Assembly: GCA_040218045.1 (NCBI GenBank)
Contig: JAVJQA010000033.1
Location: 124,001 to 188,000 of the forward strand
From: Marinoscillum sp040218045
Lineage (GTDB): Bacteria; Bacteroidota; Bacteroidia; Cytophagales; Cyclobacteriaceae
Direction of reading: 5' to 3'
DNA: 64,000 nt
The position numbers and the translations under genes are program-made. Positions 34,686-44,356 of this stretch are shown here, one piece after another. The notes under the pieces are model-generated. The model was not told where the DNA came from. It did no database searches and saw nothing but the letters and a program-made list of their open reading frames with translations. Within the stretch, counting starts at the first letter, position 1. Each line of letters opens with the position of its first letter.

Positions 34686-34779
34686 CTATTTCATTTCCTG
34701 GTATTCCTTTGTGCTAATTGCGCGCCACTAATCTAGTGGTACCTTTCATAATTCAATGCGTTGTTTATAGCTTAGCCAA

Positions 34780-35262
34780 ATGATTAAACCTGCTTTTGAC
34801 GATATTTTCATGGAACTGGCTGTCAATCTGGCCAAGAAAAGTCATTGCATCAAGCGACACGTTGGGGCCGTGTTGACCAAGGATACACGGATTATCTCGA
34901 TTGGCTATAATGGCCCCCCGGCAGGCACACATAATTGCGATGAAGAATTTCCGGATACGGGATGTCCCCGCGACTCTAAAGGAGGATGTTCGCTGGCCAT
35001 TCATGCAGAGCAAAATGCCATCCTCTATGCTGTGAAAAATAAATCGACAGTGGAAGGCTCTACCCTCTATGTCACCCTTTCACCATGTCTGGCGTGCGCC
35101 AGGATCATCTATACGGCTGGTATCGAAAAGGTGATTTACCTAAACTCCTATGCCGAGCACAAAGGCATTGCAAATGATGAAGGAGTTGATTTTCTTCGGA
35201 AGTTTGGTATTGCAGTTGAGAAGTACGAGGGTCAAATCACTCACGCGACGGAGCTGATCTAG
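34780..35262 (+). CDS. deoxycytidylate (dCMP) deaminase family protein
   Basis: A 160-residue zinc-dependent deaminase of the ComEB/dCMP deaminase type. The zinc site is H75-A-E77 and C103-L-A-C106 (HAEQNAI and SPCLACARI). Additional family features are RHVGAVLTKD, GYNGPPAG and two extra cysteines (NCDEEFPDTGC and GGC) typical of the dCMP deaminase branch. It converts dCMP to dUMP for thymidylate synthesis in the cytoplasm. Its stop lies 2 bp from the convergent T9SS gene, without a visible terminator. Confidence 0.92.
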   Translation: MIKPAFDDIFMELAVNLAKKSHCIKRHVGAVLTKDTRIISIGYNGPPAGTHNCDEEFPDTGCPRDSKGGCSLAIHAEQNAILYAVKNKSTVEGSTLYVTLSPCLACARIIYTAGIEKVIYLNSYAEHKGIANDEGVDFLRKFGIAVEKYEGQITHATELI

Positions 35263-35264
35263 TG

Positions 35265-36587
35265 TTACCGAACGATGAATTTTTCAGTAGATACTCCTGA
35301 CTGACCCGAAACCTGTAAAAGGTACGCCCCTTTGGTTAGGTTATTCAATCGAAGCTGATTTCCTCCGATAAAGCTTCCACACTGCTCCAGGCTTCCAGAA
35401 AGTGAATAAACTTTCCAGGTCATATCAGCCGTGGCACCTTCTGCACTAAGAATGGTATTGGATTCAGCAATGTTAGGAACCAACTTAACAGAATGAGTTG
35501 CCTCTCCATTACCTATTGTTATCACTTTTAACAGCACATGAGTCCCATCAAAATCAGTTTGAGAAAGGCGATAGTAAACCAAACCACTCTGGTTTGATTT
35601 CAAATCAAGAAAACTATACTTAAGATGAACCTTAGAGTCTCCTGCCCCATCAACATTCGCTATTGGAAAGAAGTCCCTGCCGTTAATTGACTTGTCCAGA
35701 GTGAAAAAATCATTGTTAAGTTCGGAAGCAGTTTGCCATTTTAAAACTACATGCGAAATATCTTCGTGACCCTCAAACGAGATTAGCGATACTGGTAGTG
35801 ATACATTAATATCTGCGTCACTATCACAGGCACCAGAACAACTCCCGGCGTTTACCGTTCCACCATTAGTAGTGTTAATGTTAGCATCACCATCCGTATG
35901 GATATTACCACTAACATCCATATTTCCTCCGTCTACATTTATAATACCGGAAGAAGTCGCACTCACATTTCCAGTAACATTAACATCTCCATTTCCTGTG
36001 ATATTTATAGTATTATTACCTGAAATTGTAATTCCACCTGTCTGAAAATCACCATCAATATTGAAACTATGTGGTCCGGAAGTAATTCCAATAGTTCCCC
36101 CAAACACAACATTTCCTGTTGAAGCCACAGAAAAGTTACCGCCTTGTCCATTCGCAACATCGAAGTTATTAGCCCTTAATGTTCCACTAACATTAACTGC
36201 TGCCCCTTGCAACCATTGCATGTCTGCTCCAGAAGCATCAAAAGTTGCTCCTTCCGCTATTGTAAGTGAATGAGTCGACTGCCCATTATTACCAAACGAG
36301 ACTGTACCCTGAGCTACTGAAAAAGTACCTGCTGTGATGTTCAACTGACCATGTCCGAAACTAGGACTCCATTCGGTACTAAATTTGAGTTCCAGTACAC
36401 TTACTGAAGAGGCAGAAGTAACAGCGTGCTCTACCGTGACTACATCAGTAGCACCAGGCACACAAGTACAACTCCAGGTATTGGGATTATTCCATGCTCC
36501 GCTAGCCTTTGATGAAATTTGTGCAAAACCTTCATTTACTGCCAGTACAAACGTAATTGCACAGATAATTCGAAAAAATGTACTCAT
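35265..36587 (-). CDS. T9SS-secreted beta-helical (G8-like) surface protein
   Basis: A 440-residue protein with a signal peptide (about 1-22, ending GFAQ). An N-terminal segment resembles a G8-type cap (ASGAWNNPNTWSCTCVPGATDVVTV). Gly/Asn-rich short beta repeats follow (about 90-270; e.g. INITGNGDVNVTGNVSATSSG) and look like a right-handed beta-helix. A T9SS-linked module (LPVSLISFEGHEDISHVVLKW, then LDKSINGRDFFPI) leads to a C-terminal sorting domain (about 365-440, ending VSTEKFIVR). It is likely displayed on the cell surface. It appears monocistronic. Confidence 0.82.
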   Translation of the reverse strand: MSTFFRIICAITFVLAVNEGFAQISSKASGAWNNPNTWSCTCVPGATDVVTVEHAVTSASSVSVLELKFSTEWSPSFGHGQLNITAGTFSVAQGTVSFGNNGQSTHSLTIAEGATFDASGADMQWLQGAAVNVSGTLRANNFDVANGQGGNFSVASTGNVVFGGTIGITSGPHSFNIDGDFQTGGITISGNNTINITGNGDVNVTGNVSATSSGIINVDGGNMDVSGNIHTDGDANINTTNGGTVNAGSCSGACDSDADINVSLPVSLISFEGHEDISHVVLKWQTASELNNDFFTLDKSINGRDFFPIANVDGAGDSKVHLKYSFLDLKSNQSGLVYYRLSQTDFDGTHVLLKVITIGNGEATHSVKLVPNIAESNTILSAEGATADMTWKVYSLSGSLEQCGSFIGGNQLRLNNLTKGAYLLQVSGQSGVSTEKFIVR

Positions 36588-36653
36588 ACAAAAAGTGATC
36601 TGTTGTAGGTCTAAAAAATTAGGTCTTCCTTTTAGGCAATTTCCCTAGTTTGG

Positions 36654-36661
36654 CAAATATA
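36654..36661 (-). promoter_or_regulatory. candidate -7 promoter box for the G8-like T9SS gene
   Basis: On the minus strand this reads TATATTTG, matching TAnnTTTG, 67 nt before the start codon. A direct repeat AGGTCT lies in the leader (about 36608 and 36621). No convincing -33 box is seen at the usual spacing. Confidence 0.35.
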
Positions 36662-36749
36662 CGATCACATCACGTTAATTGGATTTATCAACGATATTTT
36701 TTACTCTATTTTAGACAAATCCACCCAATAATGGGTACAAACCAAACTT

Positions 36750-39359
36750 CTACTCCTCTTTTAAGGCCTCAGATGGATTGCTAGTTGCTGTTTTGAAGGT
36801 CTTGTAGGAAATAGTCAACAATGCTATGCACATGAGCAAAACCAGCGGAATCACGAAAGTTATCGCGCCAATCTCAATTCTCTCCACGTAATCTTCCAGC
36901 CACTGGTTACCCAAAAAGAAGGCAATAGGAAAAGCAATCACCGCAGCGATTACAATCAATTTCCCAAAATAAACAGACACGATATAGAATATCTGGCTCA
37001 CTTTGGCACCCAGTACTTTTCTCAAAGCAATCTCCTTTTTCCTACGCTCCAGGATAAATGAGGCCAGCGTGAACAATCCCATGCAGGCAATGATTATAGC
37101 CAGGATAGAAAAGCCTGTAAACAATTTCCCAAAACGCTCCTCACCTTCATATAAGCGCTGAAAGGAATCATCCATAAAAATGCCTTCCATTGGATACCCT
37201 GGATTGAACTCATCCCAGACTGACTCGATATGCTCAATAGCTGGCAAAACCTCACCATTGATCCTGACGGAAAGAAACTTGCCTCCATACATTTTATCCA
37301 TAAGAGAATACCTCAAAATGGCTGGATAGTCGCCCCTCCTAGCAGAACCAGTAACAAAATTGTCGATCACCCCAACAACAGTAAATACTTCTCCCTCGCC
37401 CCGTGTCACCTTTTGACCAATGGGATCCTCCCAACCAACTTCCTTGACAAACTGCTCATTTACAACCACAGAAGCCGTGTCTGATCTAAGCTCAACATCA
37501 AAAAACCGACCCTTTTGTAGGGTCAAACCCCAAACCTCCCTGAGCTCCGGGGTAACGAATATGTTAAATGGAGACATCTTCTGTGGGATGTCCTCTACGG
37601 TATTATAATTCCAGTCTGCCATGAACGACGATGGATAACTACTAGAAAGTGCCACCTCCTCAATGGTTGGTTGTGACTTCAGACTGTTTTTGAAGGCCTG
37701 AAATTGGTCACTCACCTTATCTGCTCCACTGATCACATAAACCTGCTCAGCGTCTACTCCCAGTTTACGCTCACTCATGAGGTTGAGCTGATTATATACG
37801 ATATAAGTGGCCACCATCAAAAACAATGAAATAGCAAACTGCACAACCACCAATACAGCTCTCATCTTTCTCTTACCACCTTGTACGTTTTCACCACGAA
37901 GAGCAGCCAAAGGCTTGAAAGAAGCCAAATATGTGGCCGGATATAAACCTGACAGAAACCCAGCGATAACCAGAAGCACAATAAACCAACCCAAATTCTG
38001 AAGATTAAGAATATCTGTCATTGAATACTCTGACTGGCTAATGTTGTTGAAATATGGAAGCACCAACACCGACAATAAGATGCCCAAAATCAAAGCAACG
38101 CCAGTGATTAAAAAAGACTCAACCAGGAATTGTTGTGTAATCAATTTTCTAACCGAGCCCAACACTTTTCTCATTCCAATTTCTTTGGCCCTTAAGGAGG
38201 ATCGCGCTGTGGCCATATTGATGTAATTAATACAAGCAATGATCAATATGAAAACAGCAATACTCGAAAAGATGACCAGGTTGGTATAATCACCAGGATT
38301 ATTCATGGTCAATCGGCTATGATGCAAATGAATATCCTTCATGGGCACCATGCTGAAAAAGTGAGTATTTCCCGCTGCCAGATAATCCTCAAAACTTGAA
38401 TATTGGCTATTGAATTTCAAGAGTTCAGGCCCAATGTATTTCTCCACGAATTGAGGGAATTTGGCCTCAAGTACTGCTGGATCTGCATTCTCCTTGAGCT
38501 TGAGGTAGGAAAAAAAATTATTGCCTGTCCACCAACCTGTAGTTGCCCAAAATTCTCTTGGGATCCCAATAATTGCTTTATAAGGAATCGTGGTGGTTTT
38601 GGGTGGATCAGCTACAATGGCACTGACAAAATAATCCGTACCATCAGAATTTAGCGTCTGGCCCATTGCGTCTACTCCAGCAAAAAGTTGATTGGCCACC
38701 GATTCGGTCAGTACCACATCTGTGGGGTCATTAAGCGCCTCTTTGGCATTGCCACGAATAAACTCCGTTGGGAAAACATCAAAGAAAGTGGAATCGGCCA
38801 ACATGCATCCGGATTGCTTGAAGTATCTGTCCCCCTTTTTTACTACTGCCTCAAAAGGACCACTGACCCTCGTTCCCGTTTGCACCTCTGGAAAGTCTGC
38901 CCGCATCTGTTTGACTAACCTGGCTGGAGTATAAGGCCCGCCATTATTAAGAATAACCCTATATATTGATTCCAGTTCTGGAATATGTCTGTCAAACTTG
39001 TTCTGGGTTTTTACATGTGTTAAAATCAGGATACAGCAGGCAATCCCAATGGCCAGGCCGCATATATTGAACAGGGATTGAAGTTTGTGACGAAATAAAT
39101 TGCGTACGGAAACCTTAAAGTAAGTTTTGAACATACCGAATGAGCTTTGAGGTTGAAAATCTTCTATGTCTTTGATATATCGCCATCTAAAAAACCTGGC
39201 GACATTGATGAAAAAGTGCATTCTGGCATTTCTCGGAGAGATTTCCACCTCTCTTTCAAAAAGCTCCAACAGGTCACCTTCAATGACCTCTACATACCAC
39301 GGCTTACAAAACCACCTCAGGACTTTCCTGGGGAATTTCGGTGGGTCAAAAGGATTCAT
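36750..39359 (-). CDS. FtsX/MacB-type ABC transporter permease
   Basis: An 869-residue permease with eight expected membrane helices in two FtsX-type halves. A short N-terminal prefix (about 1-75; PPKFPRKVLRWFCKPWYVEVIEGDLLELFERE) is the permease-prefix seen on PadR-linked Bacteroidota permeases. Membrane segments include SLFNICGLAIGIACCILILTHV (about 92-113), the VFILIIACINYINMATA region followed by RAKEIGMRKVLGS, and a C-terminal mirror KKEIALRKVLGAKVSQIFYIVSVYF. MacB_PCD-like periplasmic domains lie between. It likely moves peptides or lipids, or transmits mechanical force across the inner membrane. No ATPase gene is adjacent. Its start overlaps the PadR stop by 4 bp. Confidence 0.9.
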   Translation of the reverse strand: MNPFDPPKFPRKVLRWFCKPWYVEVIEGDLLELFEREVEISPRNARMHFFINVARFFRWRYIKDIEDFQPQSSFGMFKTYFKVSVRNLFRHKLQSLFNICGLAIGIACCILILTHVKTQNKFDRHIPELESIYRVILNNGGPYTPARLVKQMRADFPEVQTGTRVSGPFEAVVKKGDRYFKQSGCMLADSTFFDVFPTEFIRGNAKEALNDPTDVVLTESVANQLFAGVDAMGQTLNSDGTDYFVSAIVADPPKTTTIPYKAIIGIPREFWATTGWWTGNNFFSYLKLKENADPAVLEAKFPQFVEKYIGPELLKFNSQYSSFEDYLAAGNTHFFSMVPMKDIHLHHSRLTMNNPGDYTNLVIFSSIAVFILIIACINYINMATARSSLRAKEIGMRKVLGSVRKLITQQFLVESFLITGVALILGILLSVLVLPYFNNISQSEYSMTDILNLQNLGWFIVLLVIAGFLSGLYPATYLASFKPLAALRGENVQGGKRKMRAVLVVVQFAISLFLMVATYIVYNQLNLMSERKLGVDAEQVYVISGADKVSDQFQAFKNSLKSQPTIEEVALSSSYPSSFMADWNYNTVEDIPQKMSPFNIFVTPELREVWGLTLQKGRFFDVELRSDTASVVVNEQFVKEVGWEDPIGQKVTRGEGEVFTVVGVIDNFVTGSARRGDYPAILRYSLMDKMYGGKFLSVRINGEVLPAIEHIESVWDEFNPGYPMEGIFMDDSFQRLYEGEERFGKLFTGFSILAIIIACMGLFTLASFILERRKKEIALRKVLGAKVSQIFYIVSVYFGKLIVIAAVIAFPIAFFLGNQWLEDYVERIEIGAITFVIPLVLLMCIALLTISYKTFKTATSNPSEALKEE

Positions 39360-39703
39360 TTTTGCTCTAGGAGTACCTTAGGTATCTGACCGAACAAGGA
39401 ATTTCGAACGCGTTGGTTGATGTCCAACACTTGGATCCCAAGGTTGGTTACCTTGAAAAAACGCTTTTTTCTACCACCCCGCTCTGCTGTAGCACCACCA
39501 AGATAAGAGCTCAGGTATCCCTTTTTTTCCAGTCGGTCCAAAGCAGTGTGTACACCACTGATATTGGCCTTCCTTCCTGTCTGGTTCATGATCTCATCGA
39601 GCACCTTCACTCCATAGGCATTTTCATGCAAAATGGCTGTGATCAGCAAAACGAGTTCTTCAAATTCACCAATCTGAACCTTCTCCTCCTGCATATTTTT
39701 CAT
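39356..39703 (-). CDS. PadR-family transcriptional regulator
   Basis: A 115-residue winged-helix protein of the PadR family (GEFEELVLLITAILHENAYGVKVLDEI, then ISGVHTALDRLEKKGYL and GGRKKRFFKVTNLG). It is translationally coupled to the permease gene (ATGA overlap), the common PadR-permease pair, and probably represses this operon until an envelope stress or substrate signal. Starts at 39703 or three codons downstream (39694) are both possible. The 39703 ATG lies inside a duplicated 22-bp leader segment. Confidence 0.9.
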   Translation of the reverse strand: MKNMQEEKVQIGEFEELVLLITAILHENAYGVKVLDEIMNQTGRKANISGVHTALDRLEKKGYLSSYLGGATAERGGRKKRFFKVTNLGIQVLDINQRVRNSLFGQIPKVLLEQK

Positions 39704-39764
39704 AATTGTAAATTAAATACGTTCGAACCTAAAAAAGGTTTCTTTCATAATTGTAAATTAAATA
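39698..39764 (-). promoter_or_regulatory. duplicated 22-bp leader upstream of padR
   Basis: TTTCATAATTGTAAATTAAATA occurs at 39698-39719 and again at 39743-39764, 45 bp apart. The first copy contains the padR start codon. The second carries an ATG opening an 11-codon frame (MKETFFRFERI) that stops 12 nt before padR. The duplication may be a repressor operator pair or have created a small upstream reading frame. Confidence 0.5.
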
Positions 39765-39905
39765 TTTTTCTTGAGAGGATTGGCATTAAAAAGAAAATCC
39801 GGCCTTCCAAAATAAATCGGAAGAGCCGGACAATCATCAATCTAACCAAACTAAACTAAAATGAAAGTATGAAGAAGTGTACGCCTCTACATGCTTCTAT
39901 TATTT

Positions 39906-42317
39906 TTAAAAATCATCACCTCCGCCTTCATATCCTTCTCTGCCTTCAGGTTTACCTTCACGTTTCGATTGGTTGAGACGGTAATTGAGTGTTAATACAA
40001 CTTGTGGCCCTCTTCTCCACTGCCATTCTGATTCCGCAATGTAATTGGACGTTTCAGTTGTACCACGGTACTTTCTTGAGTTAAACACATCACGTGCACT
40101 TAGCGCGATAGTCCCCTTTTTCTCCCATAAGTCTTTGGATAGACCGATATCCAAAACGGTGATTGCTTCTCGTCTCCCCTGAGACTCTATTTGAGGTGCA
40201 CGATAATTCAGGTTAACCTGAGCCATAATAAAGTCTTTGAATTTCAGGTTGTTACTGATTCGTGTACTAAATGTAACTGTCTCGGCATAGAGGTCTTCAT
40301 CATAAGCAAACCCATTGGTCTCCTGCCGGTAAAAATTGAAATTACCTGATAGCCGATACCATTCAGTGAAGTCCTGATTGGCATTCAACTCAAACCCCAA
40401 TGATTTTTGCAGGCCAAGGTTTTCTTCGATACTTATGATAATGTTATTTTCATCAGCGGGTCTGTTCACACGCTGGATCGGATCTTTGGTATGCCTGTAA
40501 TAAACCCCATAATAGATGGATGAATTCTCAAAGTTTTGCAGGAAGCCCAATTCATACGAGTCAGTGTATTCTGGCTGTAAAGCTGGATTTCCAACCCGGA
40601 AATTACGATTATTTGTAAAAGAACTCAATGGGCTTAAATCGCGATACCTCGGCCTGTTGATCCTACGGCTATAGCTCAATTGGAACTGAGACATTCCTTT
40701 CACTTTATAAGTCAAAAATGCACTTGGAAAGAAGTTGGTATAGTTGTAAGTCTTGTTCTCCTCCACTCCTGATATGTCTGTTTCGATATCAGATACTTCA
40801 GCCCTTAAACCCACCTGCCAGGAAAACTTGTCCATTTCATCACTCACTATTCCATAGAATGCATGGACATATTCCTTATACAGAAAATCAAATGTGAAAG
40901 TATCCAACTGGGTAAAAGTCTCACCATTGGGTGACTCTTCTACGAGGTAATTGTTATAAACGTTCCTCAAAGTACTCCGGTAACCTGCTTCCATCTTAGA
41001 TTTACTACCAAAAGGCAATACATAGTCCAACTGTAGCATTAGCCGCTCTTCTCCCTGTACATTGTCTACATTCTGATAAAGTGTGCTATCAATATTACTG
41101 GCTGTCGGCCCTACATTTTGGGTAATATCAGAAACTTCATTTTCGTAATTATCCTGGTACTGAATGTTGGCAGTTAGCTTGTGGTCCTTTTTCTTAAAAT
41201 CCCTAACGTAGATCAGTGAGTATTCCTGATTTTTGTCCAATTCTTCTTCTTCATCTTCCCTGAGTGTATATAGAGCTAATTCCCTATTGCTATCAAAATC
41301 CTTCATCGTCAAATCGTTCAGGTTTAAATCATTTGAAAACCTGTATAGAAATGAACCAGTAAGCGTACTGTTTTCCCCAACATTAAAATCTGCCCCAACC
41401 CTGAAGTTATTGGAAAAACCTCCTCGGGAACGATCATACACCTGATCTGTATAGAACGTTGAATCATCCCTGAAAAACTGCTGATTGGTATAGCTAGTCC
41501 CAGGCGCCCTCTCTACATTAAGCCCATAGTTCACGAAGAAATTCACCCATTTCTTTCGGAAATTCATGTTGATACCTACCCCATGATTGTGAGGATAACC
41601 GGTAGAAGCCTGGAAGCTTCCGTTCAAACCTTTCTGTTCTTCCTTCTTGAGTATAATGTTGATAATTCCTGCCTGGCCTTCAGCGTCATATCGTGCTGAT
41701 GGATTGGTAATGATCTCCACACTTTCTATCAGGTTACTTTGGAGTTGTTTCAGGGCATCGGTACTGGATAATCCCACAAGACCGGAAGGTCTTCCGTTGA
41801 TCAATATTTTCACATTGGAGCTACCCCTCAGCTGTACGTTGCCCTCTACATCCACCTGTACAGATGGTAGATTGTCCAGCATATCAGAAGCACTTCCACC
41901 AAGATTACTTAGATCTTTACCAACATTGTAAACCTTCTTGTCAAGGTTCAGTTGCATTTGGGTTCTTTCTCCCTGTACCACCACTTCTTCCAGTTCTTTG
42001 TTGGATGGAGAAAGGGAAACTGTTCCGAGATTTACAGGACTGCTACCTAATGTAACTTTAATCTCTTCTGACTTGTAGGTAACAAATTGAATCCTGACTG
42101 TATATGTTCCCGGATCAGCAGGCACCTTGAAGCTTCCTTCCATATCAGAAACTCCACCAGTCACCAAACCACCATCTTCGGGGTTGATTAGACTGACTGT
42201 GGCAAACGAAAGTGGCTCCTGGGTAGATGCATCAATTAATTGACCCGTAATGACGCTTTGGCCACACACCAGTACGGTTGTAGAGAGCATTACGGAAACC
42301 AGAAGATATCTAAACAT
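39906..42317 (-). CDS. outer-membrane beta-barrel TonB-dependent receptor family protein
   Basis: An 803-residue outer-membrane protein. It has a signal peptide (about 1-20, ending VCGQ), a carboxypeptidase-regulatory-like domain (about 22-105; VITGQLIDASTQEPLSFATVSLI), a TonB plug (about 115-230; SDMLDNLPSVQVDVEGNVQLRGSS) and an outer-membrane beta-barrel family region (about 380-790; RINRPRYRDLSPLSSFTNNRNFRVGNPALQPEYTDSYELGF). I chose the ATG at 42317. An in-frame upstream extension of 45 residues would run back into the kinase gene and precede the true signal peptide. It lies downstream of the two-component genes and has its own predicted promoter with regulator boxes. Confidence 0.88.
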   Translation of the reverse strand: MFRYLLVSVMLSTTVLVCGQSVITGQLIDASTQEPLSFATVSLINPEDGGLVTGGVSDMEGSFKVPADPGTYTVRIQFVTYKSEEIKVTLGSSPVNLGTVSLSPSNKELEEVVVQGERTQMQLNLDKKVYNVGKDLSNLGGSASDMLDNLPSVQVDVEGNVQLRGSSNVKILINGRPSGLVGLSSTDALKQLQSNLIESVEIITNPSARYDAEGQAGIINIILKKEEQKGLNGSFQASTGYPHNHGVGINMNFRKKWVNFFVNYGLNVERAPGTSYTNQQFFRDDSTFYTDQVYDRSRGGFSNNFRVGADFNVGENSTLTGSFLYRFSNDLNLNDLTMKDFDSNRELALYTLREDEEEELDKNQEYSLIYVRDFKKKDHKLTANIQYQDNYENEVSDITQNVGPTASNIDSTLYQNVDNVQGEERLMLQLDYVLPFGSKSKMEAGYRSTLRNVYNNYLVEESPNGETFTQLDTFTFDFLYKEYVHAFYGIVSDEMDKFSWQVGLRAEVSDIETDISGVEENKTYNYTNFFPSAFLTYKVKGMSQFQLSYSRRINRPRYRDLSPLSSFTNNRNFRVGNPALQPEYTDSYELGFLQNFENSSIYYGVYYRHTKDPIQRVNRPADENNIIISIEENLGLQKSLGFELNANQDFTEWYRLSGNFNFYRQETNGFAYDEDLYAETVTFSTRISNNLKFKDFIMAQVNLNYRAPQIESQGRREAITVLDIGLSKDLWEKKGTIALSARDVFNSRKYRGTTETSNYIAESEWQWRRGPQVVLTLNYRLNQSKREGKPEGREGYEGGGDDF

Positions 42318-42332
42318 ATGCTGAATTTTGAG

Positions 42333-42386
42333 CAAAGGTATAATCACAGTCTGAGTGAATTTTGTTTGAATTCTGAAGCAATTCTG
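42333..42386 (-). promoter_or_regulatory. promoter with 11-bp-spaced regulator boxes (TonB receptor gene)
   Basis: On the minus strand, TACCTTTG (42333-42340) matches the TAnnTTTG -7 box 16 nt before the start codon. Upstream, 7-bp boxes recur every 11 bp. In plus-strand form they are CAGTCTG (42347-42353), AATTTTG (42358-42364), AATTCTG (42369-42375) and AATTCTG (42380-42386). Seven-bp boxes with 4-bp spacers are the geometry of OmpR/PhoB-class regulators. The same boxes occur before the regulator gene. Confidence 0.6.
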
Positions 42387-42408
42387 ATGATTCGAATTTC
42401 TTCCTAAA

Positions 42409-43674
42409 TTATTTACTGCCCCAACGAACTGTAAAGCAATGTTGTTCGGCATTAAAAGTATAATTCACCAGGAAATCATGTTCCTCACAGATTCTTTTGA
42501 CAATAGAGAGTCCAAGACCCGAAGAATCTGGGTTATCTGTGCCTTTTTTGAATCTCCTAAACATATCTTCTGAAGTTCCCTTTAGCGGTGTCCCCGAATT
42601 ACAAACTGTCAATTGTTGCTTGTCAAGGTTTACAGAGATTTCTCCACCTACATGATTGTGCCTTACAGCATTGTTTAGAAGATTTGTGACCAATAGCTCC
42701 AGCAAAACCTGATTTCCAAACAAGGATACATCTGGAGCCACTTCGGAAGATAGCTTTAGTTCCTTAAGCTCAATCAATTCCTTAAAATCAAACAAAAGCC
42801 TGGAAACCAGTTTGGTCATATCTACAGGACTAAAATCAGAAAATTCCTTATTCTCAATCTTTGTTAACAAGGAAAGTGAATTTCCCAATTTGCTTAATCG
42901 CTTGAGCGCATATATTGCTGAGGAAATTAGTTCCATTTGTTCCTCAGTAAAGTCGGTGGAGGATTCCATCAACAGCTCCAGCTTCCCCTGCGCTATGGAA
43001 AGAGGTGTTTGAATTTCATGAGATGCATTTTCTGAAAATTCTTTTAGGGCGTGATAGTCCCGTTTTGCTTTGGCCATCATTTCAGATATAAAGGCGTTAA
43101 GCTTTTTAAATTCAGATGTGGAGGAAGCAGGAAACTCAGCTAGTTTCTCATCCTTGATAGAAAACTTCTTAATAATACTCAACGTTCGTTGGAACGGGTG
43201 AAAAACAAAGTAAGAAGCGATGATGCTCAATAACAGCGTGAGCACAAGAAGCAGTAGGTATGTCTTGATCATCGACTCTTGTACGGCATCCTTAATATCA
43301 TCTTCCTCTACCACAAGGTCAAAAAGCATGATCTTATAAGGCCTGCCATTCACTTTTTTAATTACATCCAGTTTGGAGTGTGGCTCGATACGCTGAAGCG
43401 TGACGTGGGTCACCAGAGTATCTGAAAAAACAGGGGACGTTTCTTCAACCGTACTATCCATTGGCGTGATGATCATTTTATCCCTTGCGATCACCTGATC
43501 TGGCATTTTTCGGTCCAGGTAACCAATTACCGACTGAAGTCGTTCTTCCAGGAAGTATTGTTCCTCAAGTGTTATTTCCCGGCTCATGGCATTGTAGGTG
43601 AACATGGCCCCTATCAAAAACACCACCGATGAAATCAGCATGAACAGAAAGGTGATTTTAATGATCAGCTTCAT
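42409..43674 (-). CDS. sensor histidine kinase
   Basis: A 421-residue membrane kinase with two membrane segments (about 5-27 and 138-158) bracketing a periplasmic sensor region of about 110 residues. A linker is followed by HisKA with phospho-acceptor H219 (ASHEIQTPLS), an N-box (LLVTNLLNNAVRHNH) and a G2 box (SSGLGLSIVKRI). No clear HAMP is present. The G1 region is reduced, as is common in this Bacteroidota group (LTVCNSGTPL). It is coupled to the response regulator by a 4-bp overlap. The sensed signal is unknown. Confidence 0.9.
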   Translation of the reverse strand: MKLIIKITFLFMLISSVVFLIGAMFTYNAMSREITLEEQYFLEERLQSVIGYLDRKMPDQVIARDKMIITPMDSTVEETSPVFSDTLVTHVTLQRIEPHSKLDVIKKVNGRPYKIMLFDLVVEEDDIKDAVQESMIKTYLLLLVLTLLLSIIASYFVFHPFQRTLSIIKKFSIKDEKLAEFPASSTSEFKKLNAFISEMMAKAKRDYHALKEFSENASHEIQTPLSIAQGKLELLMESSTDFTEEQMELISSAIYALKRLSKLGNSLSLLTKIENKEFSDFSPVDMTKLVSRLLFDFKELIELKELKLSSEVAPDVSLFGNQVLLELLVTNLLNNAVRHNHVGGEISVNLDKQQLTVCNSGTPLKGTSEDMFRRFKKGTDNPDSSGLGLSIVKRICEEHDFLVNYTFNAEQHCFTVRWGSK

Positions 43675-44351
43675 AAGGACTTCTTGAATTTATATCCTAC
43701 ACCATAAACGGTCTGGATGTAGTCATTTCCCTTTGCCTGAGCTACTTTTTTTCTTAGATTCTTAATGTGCTGATAAACGAAATCAAAGGAATCTGCCGTA
43801 TCCATATAATCCCCCCACAGGTGTTCGGCAATTGATTGTTTGGTAAGCACACGGTTCTGATTCAAAAGCAGGTACTGAATCATTTCAAATTCCTTTCGGG
43901 TAAGATCTAGCAATTGATCATTCACAGTCACTTCAAAGGTACTTGTATTCATTACTATCTCTTCAAATACCAATTTATCATCCCCTTGCTGATTTTTTCT
44001 CCGAAAAACCGCTTTAATTCTTGCATTAAGTTCTGCCAGGTGAAAAGGTTTAGCCAGATAATCATCAGCGCCAAGATTAAGCCCCTGAATCTTGTCATCG
44101 AGTGCATTCTTAGCTGAAATGATCAAGACACAGATTGCTGGCCAATTCTCTTTGATAGCTCTGAGCAAGTCCATACCATTGCCATCGGGCAACATGAGGT
44201 CTAGCGCTACCATATCATACTGGTAAGCGTACAGCTTTTCAACAGCTTCCTGGTAATTTGCTGCAACTTCGCACACATAACCCTCCTGATTCAGATAGGA
44301 CTTAATGTTCGCGCTAAGTTGCTGGTGATCCTCAACCACGAGTAGTTTCAT
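43671..44351 (-). CDS. OmpR-family response regulator
   Basis: A 226-residue regulator with a receiver domain (about 1-118; acidic VVEDHQ, phospho-acceptor D51 in ALDLMLPDGNG, conserved LIISAKNALDDK and KPFHLAEL lysine) and a C-terminal winged-helix output domain (about 130-224; LTRKEFEMIQYLLLNQNRVLTK, YGVGYKF). It partners the kinase it overlaps. The boxes at 44371-44388 and 42347-42386 predict that it controls its own gene and the TonB receptor gene. Confidence 0.93.
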   Translation of the reverse strand: MKLLVVEDHQQLSANIKSYLNQEGYVCEVAANYQEAVEKLYAYQYDMVALDLMLPDGNGMDLLRAIKENWPAICVLIISAKNALDDKIQGLNLGADDYLAKPFHLAELNARIKAVFRRKNQQGDDKLVFEEIVMNTSTFEVTVNDQLLDLTRKEFEMIQYLLLNQNRVLTKQSIAEHLWGDYMDTADSFDFVYQHIKNLRKKVAQAKGNDYIQTVYGVGYKFKKSL

Positions 44352-44356
44352 GAAAG

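Larger units (their letters stand above)
33351..34779. other. gene-free repeat-rich region beside the array
   Basis: I find no credible gene in about 1.4 kb; open frames here are short or are produced by tandem repeats. The region holds a 22-bp periodic array (33567-33676), a 34-bp duplicated segment (34003-34036 and 34244-34276), a C/G-rich palindromic stretch CTCTCCGGAGGGAAG near 34207, and a 102-bp higher-order repeat (34278-34685). It appears to be accessory DNA that has accumulated repeats next to the cassette array. Confidence 0.6.

Noticed and set aside
42318..42452. 45-residue extension of the TonB receptor
   Set aside because: It overlaps the kinase gene and the predicted promoter, and puts a non-signal sequence before a clear signal peptide.
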